A DNA stretch of 54,617 nucleotides from Saprospiraceae bacterium (lineage in GTDB: Bacteria > Bacteroidota > Bacteroidia > Chitinophagales > Saprospiraceae). This document shows, one piece after another, positions 26,798 to 35,271 of the stretch. The DNA is taken from NCBI GenBank assembly GCA_016787285.1, contig JAEUUV010000052.1:1-54617 (forward strand). Direction: 5' to 3'. Position 1 is the stretch's first letter. Every line of letters begins with the position of its first letter. Position numbers and translations under genes: made by a program. Under the pieces are notes generated by a model. The model had not been told where the DNA came from. It worked only from the letters and a program-made list of their open reading frames with translations, and searched no databases.

Positions 26798-26830
26798 AAC
26801 GTCGGTGAGGTTTGAAACCTCACCGACGTT
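26798..26830. repeat. perfect 33-nt palindrome upstream of htpG
   Basis: AACGTCGGTGAGGTTT (26798-26813), a single G, then its exact reverse complement (26815-26830). The 16-bp perfect arms end 23 nt before the htpG start codon. The form resembles a dispersed REP-type palindrome more than an operator. As RNA it would be a very stable hairpin beside the ribosome-binding region. Confidence 0.85.
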
Positions 26831-26853
26831 TAGAAATAAAACCGTCCCGACTT

Positions 26854-28728
26854 ATGCAAAAAGGTACCATTTCCGTCCAGACCGAGAACATCTTCCCTAT
26901 CATCAAAAAATTCCTCTACTCCGACCACGAGATTTTCCTGCGCGAACTCGTGTCGAATGCCGTAGACGCCACTACCAAACTTCAGGTGCTGGCCCAGCGC
27001 GGCGAGGTGAAAGGCGAAATCGGCGATACCACCATTCAAATTTTACTCGAACAGGAAAACAAACGACTGATCGTGCGCGACCGCGGCATCGGCATGACCG
27101 AGGAGGAGGTACAGAAATACCTGAACCAGATCGCGTTCAGCAGCGCCACCGACTTTCTTGAAAAATACGAAGCCGGCGGCATTATCGGCCACTTCGGCCT
27201 CGGGTTCTATTCGGCATTTATGGTAGCCGACAAAGTAGAGGTCGTCACCCGTTCCTGGCAACCGGATGCACATGCTGTGCGCTGGACCTGCGAAGGCTCG
27301 CCCGAGTTTGTCCTCGAAAAAATTGAAAAAGACGCGCGCGGCACCGACATCATCCTCTACATCAACGAGGAAAATCAGGATTTCCTTGAAAAACACCGGA
27401 TCGAAGACCTGCTGGAGAAATACTGCAAATTTTTGCCGGTGCCCATTCAGTTCGGCACGCGTACCGAATACGAAACCGTGGGCGAGGGCGATGAGGCCAA
27501 AGAAGAAAAAAGCGAAGTGGCCAACATTATCAACGAAACCCGCCCGCTCTGGAAAAAAACACCCACCGAACTCAAGGATGAGGACTACCTCGACTTTTAC
27601 CGTTCCCTGTACCCCATGGCAGCGGAACCCATGTTCTGGATTCACCTGAATATTGACTACCCGTTCAACCTGACCGGCGTCCTGTATTTTCCGAAACTCG
27701 GAAATGCCGTGGAGGTTTCCCGGAACAAAATCCACCTGTATAGCAACCAGGTATTCGTGACCGACGACGTCCGCGAGATCGTACCTGAGTGGCTCCTGCT
27801 GCTACACGGGGTCATTGACTCGCCCGATATCCCGCTCAACGTGTCGCGCTCCTACCTGCAAAGCGATGCCAACGTCAAGAAAATCAGTGAGTACATCGCC
27901 AAAAAAGTAGCTGACAAACTGCACGAACTGTTCAAGGCCGACCGCACGGCATTCGAGCAGAAATGGCGCGACCTCGGGGTGTTTGTGAAGTACGGCATGG
28001 TTTCCGATCAAAAATTCCAGGAGCGGGCCATGAACTTCGCCCTGGTGGAAAACACCGCCGGTGAATTCCACCTTCTCGCCGATTACAAGGAAAAAATCAA
28101 GGCCAACCAGACCGACAAACACCAGAAGGTCGTCTGCATCTACACCCAGGACCCGGAAGGGCACGACGCGATCGTGAAAGCAGCCGAAAATCGCGGCTAC
28201 GACGTCCTGAGAATGGATACCGTGCTCGACAACCACTGGATGCAACACCTGGAATACCGCTCGAATCTGGACCTTCTGTTTGTGCGCATTGATTCCGACA
28301 CGCTGGACAATCTGGTGCAAAAAGAGGAACAAAAAACCTCGGTACTCAGCGAGCAGGAAATCCAATCGGTGAAATCGGTTTTTGAAAAAACTGTCGGCGC
28401 CAAAACTTCCGGCGGGCGTGTGGAATGCGCCGCGCTGGCGCCCGACGATGCGCCAGTGACCATCACACGGCCCGAATTTTTGCGCCGCATGAAAGAAATG
28501 CAGGCCCTGCAAGGTATGGGCGCCGGTGGCGGAGATTTTCTCGATTCGTACAACGTAGTGGTGAACACCAACCACCCCTTAGTGGCCGGCAAGTTGGTCA
28601 AAACCGAAAACGAAGCCGACCAGACCGCTCTGGCCCAATACCTGTTCGACGTGGCGCTGCTCCAGCAAGGTATGCTGCGCGGCGCGGCGCTGACGAAGTT
28701 TGTGGAAACAACGCTGGGGAGGTTGTGA
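26854..28728 (+). CDS. htpG: molecular chaperone HtpG (Hsp90)
   Basis: This 624-residue bacterial Hsp90 has the GHKL ATPase domain with E31, N35 and D38 in RELVSNAVDATT, DRGIGMT (76-82) and the lid GHFGLGFYSAFMV (112-124). The middle domain contains YLQSDANVKKISEYIAKK, with client and catalytic-arginine segments, and a C-terminal dimerisation domain follows. Length and order are canonical. The ATG at 26854 starts at MQKGTISVQTENIF, which matches the family start; upstream codons overlap the 33-nt palindrome. It converges on the bestrophin gene, with a strong hairpin between them. Confidence 0.97.
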   Translation: MQKGTISVQTENIFPIIKKFLYSDHEIFLRELVSNAVDATTKLQVLAQRGEVKGEIGDTTIQILLEQENKRLIVRDRGIGMTEEEVQKYLNQIAFSSATDFLEKYEAGGIIGHFGLGFYSAFMVADKVEVVTRSWQPDAHAVRWTCEGSPEFVLEKIEKDARGTDIILYINEENQDFLEKHRIEDLLEKYCKFLPVPIQFGTRTEYETVGEGDEAKEEKSEVANIINETRPLWKKTPTELKDEDYLDFYRSLYPMAAEPMFWIHLNIDYPFNLTGVLYFPKLGNAVEVSRNKIHLYSNQVFVTDDVREIVPEWLLLLHGVIDSPDIPLNVSRSYLQSDANVKKISEYIAKKVADKLHELFKADRTAFEQKWRDLGVFVKYGMVSDQKFQERAMNFALVENTAGEFHLLADYKEKIKANQTDKHQKVVCIYTQDPEGHDAIVKAAENRGYDVLRMDTVLDNHWMQHLEYRSNLDLLFVRIDSDTLDNLVQKEEQKTSVLSEQEIQSVKSVFEKTVGAKTSGGRVECAALAPDDAPVTITRPEFLRRMKEMQALQGMGAGGGDFLDSYNVVVNTNHPLVAGKLVKTENEADQTALAQYLFDVALLQQGMLRGAALTKFVETTLGRL

Positions 28729-28778
28729 AAAAGTTTCTGGTTGGAGGGTTTCTGGTTGGAAACCCTCCAACCAGAAAC
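28728..28778 (-). terminator. 19-bp hairpin between htpG and the bestrophin gene
   Basis: A perfect 19-bp stem (28733-28751 with 28760-28778, starting GTTTCTGGTTGGAGGG) with an 8-nt loop abuts the bestrophin stop codon. On the minus strand it is followed by TTTTT (28728-28732), the form of an intrinsic terminator. It may also stop htpG transcripts. The segment TTTCTGGTTGGA occurs twice in direct orientation inside it. Confidence 0.7.
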
Positions 28779-29657
28779 CTAAATTATCTCGTGAATATGC
28801 GCCTGGATGCTCTGTGCCATACGGCTTAGGGGCAGGTCGTTTTCGTCGGCGCCAAACGGTTCCTCAATTTCTTCGGCAATCAGTTCCAGACTTGCGAGTA
28901 CGAAAAAGATGAACGCCACCATCGGCACCACATAGTAGCCGAGGTTGAAGACGTAGCCAAAGGGCAGGGTGGCCACGTACACGATGATGAATTTTTTGAT
29001 AAACACGCTGTACGAGTACGGGATCGGTGTGTTTTTGATGCGCTCGCAACCGCCGCAGATGTCGGTGAACGACTGGAGTTCGGCGTTGATGAACAACAGT
29101 TGCTCGCCGGTGATTTTTTTGTCCTGCAGCATTTCCTGCGCGCGGCGGTACATGAGGGCGGCCACCTGATTGGGCACGTGTTTTTCGAGGTCGAGGGTAT
29201 GCCGGGCGTGTTCGGGTAGGTCGTCGAACATTTCAATCCGGACATTTTCGCTGCGCAGATGATTTTTCAGGGCAGTTGCGTAGGCGGGTATCAGAATGCG
29301 GAAGTAGCCCCGATTCGGGTCGTCTTCGGGCAGCATAGCGGCCAATTTCATGGCTAAGTTCCGGCTGCTGTTTGTCAGCGCGCCCCAGAGTTTTCGCCCT
29401 TCCCACCAGCGCTCGTAGGCGGTATTGGTGCGAAAAACCAGGGCAAAGGAGATGACAAACCCGAGCAGCGTGTGCATCAGCGAAATATTCCGAACGAGGC
29501 TGTTTTCCCCTAACTTCCAGTACTCTAACTCCAGCCACGCCACAAATGCCGAGTAGATGCAGACCCCGATTATCCAGGGAAAAAGGCGTCGCATCGTGTC
29601 GGAACGATGAAAGTGAAACGGCGGCTGAAACCACTCTTTCGGGTTATGGGCAATCAT
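28779..29657 (-). CDS. bestrophin family ion channel
   Basis: This 292-residue membrane protein has the bacterial bestrophin pattern: MIAHNPKEWF start, two N-terminal helices (about 22-42 and 60-80) with GFVISFALVFRTNTAYERWWEGRKLWG (around 60-86), a cytosolic helical region, a second pair of helices (about 210-260) and EIEEPFGADENDLPL near the C terminus. The EEPFG-DENDLP segment corresponds to the conserved Ca-clasp-like and gating region of the family. Such proteins form pentameric anion or cation channels. The start at 29657 is chosen over 29750, which adds a non-conserved leader. It follows the LolC/E-like gene across a 7-nt repeat array. Confidence 0.9.
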   Translation of the reverse strand: MIAHNPKEWFQPPFHFHRSDTMRRLFPWIIGVCIYSAFVAWLELEYWKLGENSLVRNISLMHTLLGFVISFALVFRTNTAYERWWEGRKLWGALTNSSRNLAMKLAAMLPEDDPNRGYFRILIPAYATALKNHLRSENVRIEMFDDLPEHARHTLDLEKHVPNQVAALMYRRAQEMLQDKKITGEQLLFINAELQSFTDICGGCERIKNTPIPYSYSVFIKKFIIVYVATLPFGYVFNLGYYVVPMVAFIFFVLASLELIAEEIEEPFGADENDLPLSRMAQSIQAHIHEII

Positions 29658-29755
29658 GTTGTATCGCGGTTGTTTGTTCTTAAAAACAGAGAATGCTATT
29701 CGGCCAATAACCGGATGGACGGTTGACAATCTTTTGATCGCAAGCCACATACTTT

Positions 29756-29780
29756 AACTCAAAACTCAAAACTCAAAACT
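29756..29780 (-). repeat. heptanucleotide array (AGTTTTG)n after permease stop
   Basis: On the minus strand the TAA of the permease gene is followed by GT and then about three and a half copies of AGTTTTG. The unit, strand and placement after a stop are as at 4495-4526. Confidence 0.85.
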
Positions 29781-29782
29781 AC

Positions 29783-31000
29783 TTACTCTTCCCGTAAATA
29801 AGCAGGCACCCGTACCGCACGAGCAGCCGGCGCCAGCGAGGCAAGCAGCCCGATGCCCAGCACCGTAGCAGTGACGGGCACAAAATCCTGGATACGCATG
29901 GAGATGGGGTAACTTTCCACCAGAAAGCCTTGCGGGATCGTGACGATACCCCAGGTTTTTTGCGCAAAATACAGCCCAACTGCCAGCACCATGCCGATAC
30001 CCATACCAAGTGCCGTGAGCAGTAGGCCTTCTCCCAAAAATATGCGCCGGATTGTCTGGGCGTCGGCGCCCATGCTTTTCAGGATGGAAATATCTTTTTG
30101 CTTATCCAGGACAATCATCCACAGCGCGCCTACCATGTTGAATGCCATGAGCAGCAGCATGAGGGTGGTGATGGCGAAGCCCATCCATTTTTCGAGGCGC
30201 ATGACTTTGAAAAACGCCTCGTTTTGTTCGTAGCGATCGCGCAAAACGTATCCGTCGCCGAGTACCGCAGCGACGGCTTGTTTGACGGAAGCCGGGTTGG
30301 TCCCCGACGCACAACGTATTTCCAGAGCAGATACCGTACCGGGCGGCGCCTCCAGCAGATCGCGCATAAAGCCGAGGTTGGTCAGCACATACTGGTTGTC
30401 AAAATCCTGTTGGATGGAAAAGGCGCCTTTGGGGTAAGCATACCGCACCGAGAACGAATTATCGAGCACTGCCGCTTTTTCCTTGGGCATGTACACCCGG
30501 AGTACGGCAATAGGGTTGTCCAGATTGACACTGAGCTTGTTCCGCATTCCCGCCCCCAGGACGGCGCAGTTGCGGTCGTCCTCCTCCAGGCGGTATTTGC
30601 CTTCGCGTATGGTCGAGTCAATATCGTTGACGCGGGCGAAATACCCATCCACACCTTTCAGCACACCGAAATCCTGCGAGCCTTCGTATTCGAAGAATGC
30701 AATCTCTTCGAGGGTTTCGCTTACGACGAAAACGCCGGGCAGACTGCGAATTTTTTCGAGGGTCAAACTGTCTACCTCAAACGTTTTGCCTTTGGCGGCC
30801 GTGATTTTAATCTCGGGATTGAAATACCCGAACAAGCCCGACAGCAGGTCTTCAAACCCGTTGAACACCGACAGGATCAGGATCAGCGCCGCCGTACCCA
30901 CCGAAATGCCAAACACCGAAATGCCGGCGATGATGTTGATGGCATTCGTGCTGCGTCGGGCAAAGAGATATCGTCGGGCAAAGAGGAACGGGATGTTCAC
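29783..31000 (-). CDS. LolC/E-type lipoprotein-releasing permease (FtsX-like)
   Basis: This 405-residue ABC permease has the MacB/FtsX layout: one N-terminal helix (about 22-45, GISVFGISVGTAALILILSVFNGF), a large periplasmic domain (about 46-270) and three C-terminal helices (about 275-300, 325-350 and 375-395). The LFARRYLFARR start and GISVGT-ALILILSVFNGFE segment are typical of LolC/LolE, which extract lipoproteins from the inner membrane with the ATPase LolD. LolD is not in the window. The start codon is GTG at 31000; no better in-frame ATG exists. It lies 21 nt downstream of the CNNM/CBS gene, so they are probably cotranscribed. Confidence 0.9.
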   Translation of the reverse strand: MNIPFLFARRYLFARRSTNAINIIAGISVFGISVGTAALILILSVFNGFEDLLSGLFGYFNPEIKITAAKGKTFEVDSLTLEKIRSLPGVFVVSETLEEIAFFEYEGSQDFGVLKGVDGYFARVNDIDSTIREGKYRLEEDDRNCAVLGAGMRNKLSVNLDNPIAVLRVYMPKEKAAVLDNSFSVRYAYPKGAFSIQQDFDNQYVLTNLGFMRDLLEAPPGTVSALEIRCASGTNPASVKQAVAAVLGDGYVLRDRYEQNEAFFKVMRLEKWMGFAITTLMLLLMAFNMVGALWMIVLDKQKDISILKSMGADAQTIRRIFLGEGLLLTALGMGIGMVLAVGLYFAQKTWGIVTIPQGFLVESYPISMRIQDFVPVTATVLGIGLLASLAPAARAVRVPAYLREE

Positions 31001-31021
31001 GGATGCGGCGGTGTGGTTGGT

Positions 31022-32308
31022 TTAGGTGGAGGCTACATGTTTAAAAATCAAAACCTTGTCAATTTTGCTTTTGTCCATGTCCACAATTTCAAAGCGATAA
31101 CCCTCGGCGTCGAAGTAGTCACCGGCCTGCGGGATTTCGCTCATCTTGTGCAGAATGAAGCCGGCAAGTGTGGCGTAATCGGTTTCGTCCGCATCAAATT
31201 CGGCAACATGCACGGTGTCGCGCAGTTCGTCAATGAGGATACCGCCCTCCACAAGCAGGCTGCCGTCTTCGCGGGTAACGATTGCCGGGTACTCAATATC
31301 GTCCACGTCCGGAAGGGCCCCGAAGATATTTTCGGTCAGGTCGTGCAACGTGATGATTCCCTGAATGGAGCCATATTCGTCCACCACAATGGCGAAGTAG
31401 TTGCGCTCCTTGCGGAAACGTTCCAGAATTTTCAAGGCGTTCATGGTCTCGGGCACATACAGTGGGGGCGCCAGAATGCTTCTCAAGTCAAACCCGGGTT
31501 TGTCCCGGTTGTCAATGTAATCGCGCAGCCGGAGCACCCCCAGAATATTTTCGATGGAACCGTCGCAAACCAGAAATTTGGTATAGCCGCTTTCCCGAAC
31601 GATGCGCTCTGTTTCTTCTGCCGGTGCATGTATATCCAGCCAGACCAGATCATTCCGATGCGTCATGACCGAGTACGCGTCCCGGTCGGAAAAACGCAGG
31701 ATATTTTGAATAAACTCACTTTCTTTTTTCTCTAAAACCCCCTGCTGGTTGGCCTTGCGCACCATTTGTTTGATTTCTTCCTCAGAAATGTGCTGTTCTT
31801 CCCGGGGTTTGATCAGGAACAATCGGAGGATAAGTCGGGTAAGCAGGTTCAGGGAAAACGAAAGCGGACGGATGATGAATGCAACGGCGCGCAGTACCGG
31901 TGTCAAGGCCATCATCAGGGTTTCGGCATGGCGGACGGCAATGTGTTTTGGGGCCAGTTCGCCGACGGCAATGACGCATCCTGCGGCAAGGACAATTGCC
32001 AGCGCCATGGCCAATTGGCCGGCATAAGGCTCAAAAATCGGCACGTTCCCCAGCACAGGCGCAAGGTGTCCGCCGAATTTCACACCGACAAATGCCCCTT
32101 CGATGAGCGTCAGCAATGAAATCCCTACGCGCATTGTCAGGAGAAAACTCTCTTTGCCCGCCAGCAGTGCGAGGGCAGTACCGGCCCCCGGGTTCCCTTT
32201 CGCTTGTTCGCTTTCGAGACCGGTTCGTTTCGCAGCGATCAGGGCAGTTTCGCCCAATACTAGGAAACTGTGGAGGGCGAGCAGTAGAATAAGTATGGCT
32301 ATGTCCAT
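31022..32308 (-). CDS. CNNM/CBS-domain membrane protein (HlyC/CorC family)
   Basis: This protein of about 428 residues has an N-terminal CNNM (DUF21) domain with four hydrophobic segments (to about 160), two CBS domains (about 195-320; VMTHRNDLVWL, then FAIVVDEYGSIQGIITLHDL) and a C-terminal CorC/HlyC transporter-associated domain (about 335-415). Members are linked to Mg2+ or Co2+ efflux; the Bacteroidota gliding protein GldE belongs to the same family, so a role in gliding or lipoprotein stability is possible but not shown. A TTG start 5 codons upstream (32323) is possible; the ATG at 32308 is preferred. Confidence 0.88.
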   Translation of the reverse strand: MDIAILILLLALHSFLVLGETALIAAKRTGLESEQAKGNPGAGTALALLAGKESFLLTMRVGISLLTLIEGAFVGVKFGGHLAPVLGNVPIFEPYAGQLAMALAIVLAAGCVIAVGELAPKHIAVRHAETLMMALTPVLRAVAFIIRPLSFSLNLLTRLILRLFLIKPREEQHISEEEIKQMVRKANQQGVLEKKESEFIQNILRFSDRDAYSVMTHRNDLVWLDIHAPAEETERIVRESGYTKFLVCDGSIENILGVLRLRDYIDNRDKPGFDLRSILAPPLYVPETMNALKILERFRKERNYFAIVVDEYGSIQGIITLHDLTENIFGALPDVDDIEYPAIVTREDGSLLVEGGILIDELRDTVHVAEFDADETDYATLAGFILHKMSEIPQAGDYFDAEGYRFEIVDMDKSKIDKVLIFKHVAST

Positions 32309-32410
32309 GAAAGATTGCTGCAAAAGTATCGCAAGAAGCCGTAACCTTGCAGGGTTTTTATGCGGGTTGCCTGAATGGTTGTTAAAAAATGTTAAAGCAG
32401 GGCATATTTT

Positions 32411-32440
32411 TTGCTCAAATACAACAACGGCCTACTTTTG
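32411..32440 (+). promoter_or_regulatory. Bacteroidota-type promoter for the sigma factor gene
   Basis: TTG (32411-32413), a 19-nt spacer and TACTTTTG (32433-32440) match the primary sigma consensus TTG-N19-TAnnTTTG exactly. Transcription should begin near 32446, giving a leader of about 125 nt before the ATG at 32571. Confidence 0.7.
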
Positions 32441-32570
32441 GCTCCGCAATACAGACGCACTATCAACTTTTCATTCATCCAAATTTTCTTTGCGTATCGG
32501 CTAAAACTTGTACACCATTTAAATGCTCTTGTTAATTTAACTGGTAAAACAGCAAAACACTCCTTTGCTC

Positions 32571-33158
32571 ATGCAAGTTATGCCGATGTTGATCAACGAT
32601 CACGAACTGATCGCCCGTTACGTGGATGGTGACGAAAGTGCTTTCGAAACGCTACTCCAGCGGTACAAATCCAAAATTTACACATCTATTTACCTGTTTG
32701 TCAAAGATCAGGCCCTTGCGGAGGACATCTTCCAGGAGGTTTTCATCAAGATCATTGACACCCTGCGCAAAGGAAAATACAACCACGAAGGCAAATTCGT
32801 GCAGTGGGCCATGCGTATTGCCTACAACATGTGCGTGGACTACCACCGCCGCAACAAACGCCGCTCGCACATCAACCCCACGGAAGATTTCGACATTTTC
32901 GAAGTCCTGCGCTTGAGCGACGACGGCCCGGACACCGACATCATTCGCAGCGAAATGCACACCCGCATCCGCTATTTGGTGGACGCCCTCCCCGAAGAGC
33001 AACGCGAGGTGGTCATTCTGAGGCACTATGCCGACATGAGTTTCAAGGAGATCGCGGCGCTTACACGCGTGAGCATCAACACGGCTCTGGGTCGGATGCG
33101 TTACGCCCTTATCAACATCCGCAAGATGATGGCGGAAAAAGATATCGTACTTCAATAG
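32571..33158 (+). CDS. RNA polymerase sigma factor, ECF type
   Basis: This 195-residue sigma-70 family factor has region 2 (ELIARYVDGDESAFETLLQRY, then the core-binding DQALAEDIFQEVFIKI and FVQWAMRIAYNMCVDYHRR) and region 4 (LPEEQREVVILRHYADMSFKEIAALTRVSINTALGRMRYAL), with the short linker typical of extracytoplasmic-function factors. No anti-sigma gene is adjacent, so its control is not evident. This monocistronic, widely conserved Bacteroidota type is often regarded as a housekeeping-like ECF. Start ATGs occur at 32571 and a few codons later; the first is used. The gene has an exact Bacteroidota promoter upstream. Confidence 0.9.
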   Translation: MQVMPMLINDHELIARYVDGDESAFETLLQRYKSKIYTSIYLFVKDQALAEDIFQEVFIKIIDTLRKGKYNHEGKFVQWAMRIAYNMCVDYHRRNKRRSHINPTEDFDIFEVLRLSDDGPDTDIIRSEMHTRIRYLVDALPEEQREVVILRHYADMSFKEIAALTRVSINTALGRMRYALINIRKMMAEKDIVLQ

Positions 33159-33218
33159 ACGCCCCGGCACCTTTTCCTGTTTCGACTTTTCAGCAGTAAC
33201 CAGCCGGAAAAGCCGAAA

Positions 33219-33249
33219 TTGTCATCCCGACAAGAGTTCCCTACCTTTG
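33219..33249 (+). promoter_or_regulatory. Bacteroidota-type promoter for the family 2 glycosyltransferase
   Basis: TTG (33219-33221), 20 nt, TACCTTTG (33242-33249), then the ATG at 33280. An imperfect inverted repeat TTCGACTTTTC/GAAAAGCCGAA (33181-33217) just upstream may mark the end of the sigma factor transcript. Confidence 0.6.
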
Positions 33250-33279
33250 GCTGTGAATTTGTCATTTTGACCAACCTGC

Positions 33280-34026
33280 ATGGAAAAGGCCCGCGTCAGC
33301 ATCATCATTCCAACCAAAAACGAAGGCAAGTATATCGGCCCCACCATCGAACAGTATCGCCACCTGTTGGAGCCGTTCAACCTGGAAATCATCGTTTCCG
33401 ATGCAAACAGCACGGACGAAACCGCCGATATCGTCCGGCGCTACCAGTCCGAATGGGGCGAACACCGGGTCAAATTAGTACAGGCTCAAGGGAAACAGAA
33501 CATTGCCATCGGTCGGAATCTGGGCGCGGCAGCAGCCGTCGGCGACATCCTGTTTCACTCCGACGCCGACGTGCATATTCCTAACCCGGAGATATTTTTC
33601 AACAAAATTCTGGCGGCGTTTGACAATCCTAAAGTGGTAGCCGCCACCTCTCCCATCTGGGTTTACCCGCAGGAAGCGAGTTTGTCTGACAAGGCCTACC
33701 ACGTTCTGATGAACCTGGTTATTCGGCTCTCCTTCACCTTTGGAGTATATCTGGCGAAGGGCGAATGTCAGTTCGTCCGCCGATCCAAATTTGAGCAGAT
33801 CGAAGGCTACAACGAGAAGATCGTAGCCGGTGAAGACTGCAACCTGTTTTTTCGTTTGCACAAAATTGGAAAAATCGCCTACCTCTACCACCTCAAGGTG
33901 TACCACTCGCCGCGGCGGTTCCGGCAGTATGGCTACATCCGGGTAAACTTGATCTACCTCCGGGAGGGTCTTTCGCTGCTGTTTTTGGGCAAATCGTATG
34001 TGGAGGAATGGAAGCAGATCCGGTAG
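33280..34026 (+). CDS. family 2 glycosyltransferase
   Basis: This 248-residue GT-A glycosyltransferase has SIIIPTKNEGKYI (7-19), the nucleotide-binding DANSTDE (41-47), the metal-binding DAD at 95-97 in LFHSDADVHIPN, and a C-terminal GEDCNLFFRLHKIG acceptor/catalytic segment (about 180-195). No transmembrane segments are evident. The donor and acceptor are not deducible; dolichol-phosphate or cell-surface polysaccharide synthesis is typical for the family. It is a single gene with its own promoter and a terminator hairpin facing the tRNA gene. Confidence 0.9.
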   Translation: MEKARVSIIIPTKNEGKYIGPTIEQYRHLLEPFNLEIIVSDANSTDETADIVRRYQSEWGEHRVKLVQAQGKQNIAIGRNLGAAAAVGDILFHSDADVHIPNPEIFFNKILAAFDNPKVVAATSPIWVYPQEASLSDKAYHVLMNLVIRLSFTFGVYLAKGECQFVRRSKFEQIEGYNEKIVAGEDCNLFFRLHKIGKIAYLYHLKVYHSPRRFRQYGYIRVNLIYLREGLSLLFLGKSYVEEWKQIR

Positions 34027-34041
34027 GGGGTGATAAATATA

Positions 34042-34080
34042 AAAGCGACTTACCCGCTCTTCGCGCATAAGTCGCTTTAT
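34042..34080. terminator. bidirectional terminator between glycosyltransferase and tRNA
   Basis: AAAGCGACTTA (34042-34052) and TAAGTCGCTTT (34068-34078) form a perfect 11-bp stem with a 15-nt loop, followed by ATTT on the plus strand. On the minus strand it is followed by a T-rich tail (TTTATATTTA). It can serve both the glycosyltransferase gene and the convergent tRNA gene. Confidence 0.65.
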
Positions 34081-34088
34081 TTCCCATG

Positions 34089-34162
34089 TGGGCCCGGCAG
34101 GAATTGAACCCGCGACCGTCTGATTATGAGTCAGCTGCTCTAACCACCTGAGCTACGGGCCC
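34089..34162 (-). tRNA. tRNA with CAU anticodon, probably tRNA-Ile2
   Basis: On the minus strand a complete 74-nt cloverleaf is present. It has acceptor GGGCCCG/CGGGCCC, D-arm AGCTCAGGTGGTTAGAGC, anticodon loop CTCATAA (anticodon CAT) closed by CTGA/TCAG, T-arm GCGGGTTCAATTCCTGC and discriminator A. CCA is not encoded. A CAU anticodon with the CTCATAA loop and a non-initiator acceptor could be elongator Met or the lysidine-modified Ile2. The acceptor and anticodon-stem pattern favours Ile2, but sequence alone does not settle it. It has its own promoter at 34193-34222. Confidence 0.95.
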
Positions 34163-34192
34163 GCGCGCACACGAGGTGTGGCGTTTGCGGGG

Positions 34193-34222
34193 CAAATGTA
34201 CGCCTATTTTGTTTGCGGGCAA
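34193..34222 (-). promoter_or_regulatory. Bacteroidota-type promoter for the tRNA gene
   Basis: Read on the minus strand: TTG (34220-34222), exactly 19 nt, TACATTTG (34193-34200), an exact consensus. It lies 31 nt before the mature tRNA 5' end and starts just after the stop of the DUF3108 gene. Confidence 0.7.
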
Positions 34223-34235
34223 GGCTTGCGGCAGA

Positions 34236-35084
34236 TCAGTCTACTTTTGCTTTGAACGGATACTTAAGTCCTTCGTACTCTTTCAGGATCATCTTTACGG
34301 AGCCTACCGATACAGGCGTTTCCAGCATGATCGGAATCCTGTTTTCATCATCCGAAACCCAAACGGTCATCTTCGCTTCGTCTTTGAACACATTGCCCAC
34401 GATGACCTGCGGCTCGAATTTCAGCGTATTGTAACGCCCCATCCCGCGCACTTTTTTTCGGCCTTCCTTGCCCATGTAGCGCATCTTGAGGGGGAATTCT
34501 TCCTGATCCATGAAGATTCGGAAGGGCTCTTCTGCGCCTTTGTTTTTGGCCGCAAAGTCAATGGTGCGCAGGAAGTACAGGCTGGAGAGGATGTCGTGTA
34601 CCTTATCTTTTACGGGATGCTCGGTTTTTGTCTCTGGTTCGCCGCGTTTCGGAGCACGCCACACGGTAGTGCTTTGGGCCGCCTGATCAAAGGATATCCG
34701 CTCGAAAATCTGATACTTGCCTTCGTGGATGCTTCGTTCGGAGCGGGTTGGCAGCATGGTGGTTTTGTCTACCCAGGAATCATATCTGTCTTCGGCCTTG
34801 AAAAACCACTCGTACGAATCGTAGGTCGCGCCATAGGCCTGATAATGGTAATGTTTGTCTTCGTCAAACACCTTAAACGTTACCTCCCCGGCAGCCAGCC
34901 AGACGAAATTCCAGTTGTAAAAAATCTTGTAGGTGATTTTTTCACCGTGCTGAAAGGCGCCGTTAGCGGCTCGTATGGAGTCGGTCGCAGGCTGCGCAGT
35001 GACCGGGCTTGGAGGCAAATTCGGCGAAAAAAACGGGAAAACGGCCAGACAAAGGCTCAGTACAGATAATTTGATTCCTTTCAT
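34236..35084 (-). CDS. DUF3108 exported protein
   Basis: This exported beta-rich protein of about 282 residues has a signal peptide (MKGIKLSVLSLCLAVFPFFS) and the DUF3108 pattern: GEKITYKIFYNWNFVWLAAGE near the mature N terminus, DSYEWFFKAEDRYDSWVDKTTMLP in the middle and KMTVWVSDDENRIPIMLE near the C terminus. DUF3108 proteins are periplasmic and possibly lipid-binding; no activity is established. The ATG at 35084 is preferred; an earlier ATG at 35102 adds six residues. Downstream is the tRNA promoter. Confidence 0.85.
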   Translation of the reverse strand: MKGIKLSVLSLCLAVFPFFSPNLPPSPVTAQPATDSIRAANGAFQHGEKITYKIFYNWNFVWLAAGEVTFKVFDEDKHYHYQAYGATYDSYEWFFKAEDRYDSWVDKTTMLPTRSERSIHEGKYQIFERISFDQAAQSTTVWRAPKRGEPETKTEHPVKDKVHDILSSLYFLRTIDFAAKNKGAEEPFRIFMDQEEFPLKMRYMGKEGRKKVRGMGRYNTLKFEPQVIVGNVFKDEAKMTVWVSDDENRIPIMLETPVSVGSVKMILKEYEGLKYPFKAKVD

Positions 35085-35177
35085 ATTGAGTTGCTTTGGC
35101 ATTGCAGACGCGAAAAAGCAAAAAAGTACCTCTAAACGAGCACAGGTTTTTCTTTAGTATTCGCGGGGTCGAGACAT

Positions 35178-35214
35178 AAAAATGGGCAACTACCGGAGTG
35201 CGGCAGTTGCCCAT
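35178..35214 (-). terminator. terminator of the OmpA-family gene
   Basis: On the minus strand ATGGGCAACT (35205-35214) and AGTTGCCCAT (35182-35191) pair perfectly over 10 bp with an internal CCG/CGG. They are followed by TTTTATG. The structure lies about 60 nt after the ompA-family stop codon. Confidence 0.7.
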
Positions 35215-35271
35215 AATGTTATGCGCGGTGCTCAATGAACAGGATTCATTGGCCTCGTCATTAAAATCAAA

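Noticed and set aside
26504-26815. Small genes in the htpG upstream region
   Set aside because: The short frames lack conserved motifs or start signals and run into the palindrome.
30098-31735. 545-codon plus-strand frame across the LolC/E-like and CNNM genes
   Set aside because: It spans two well-supported genes on the opposite strand and their junction, and has no recognisable domain.
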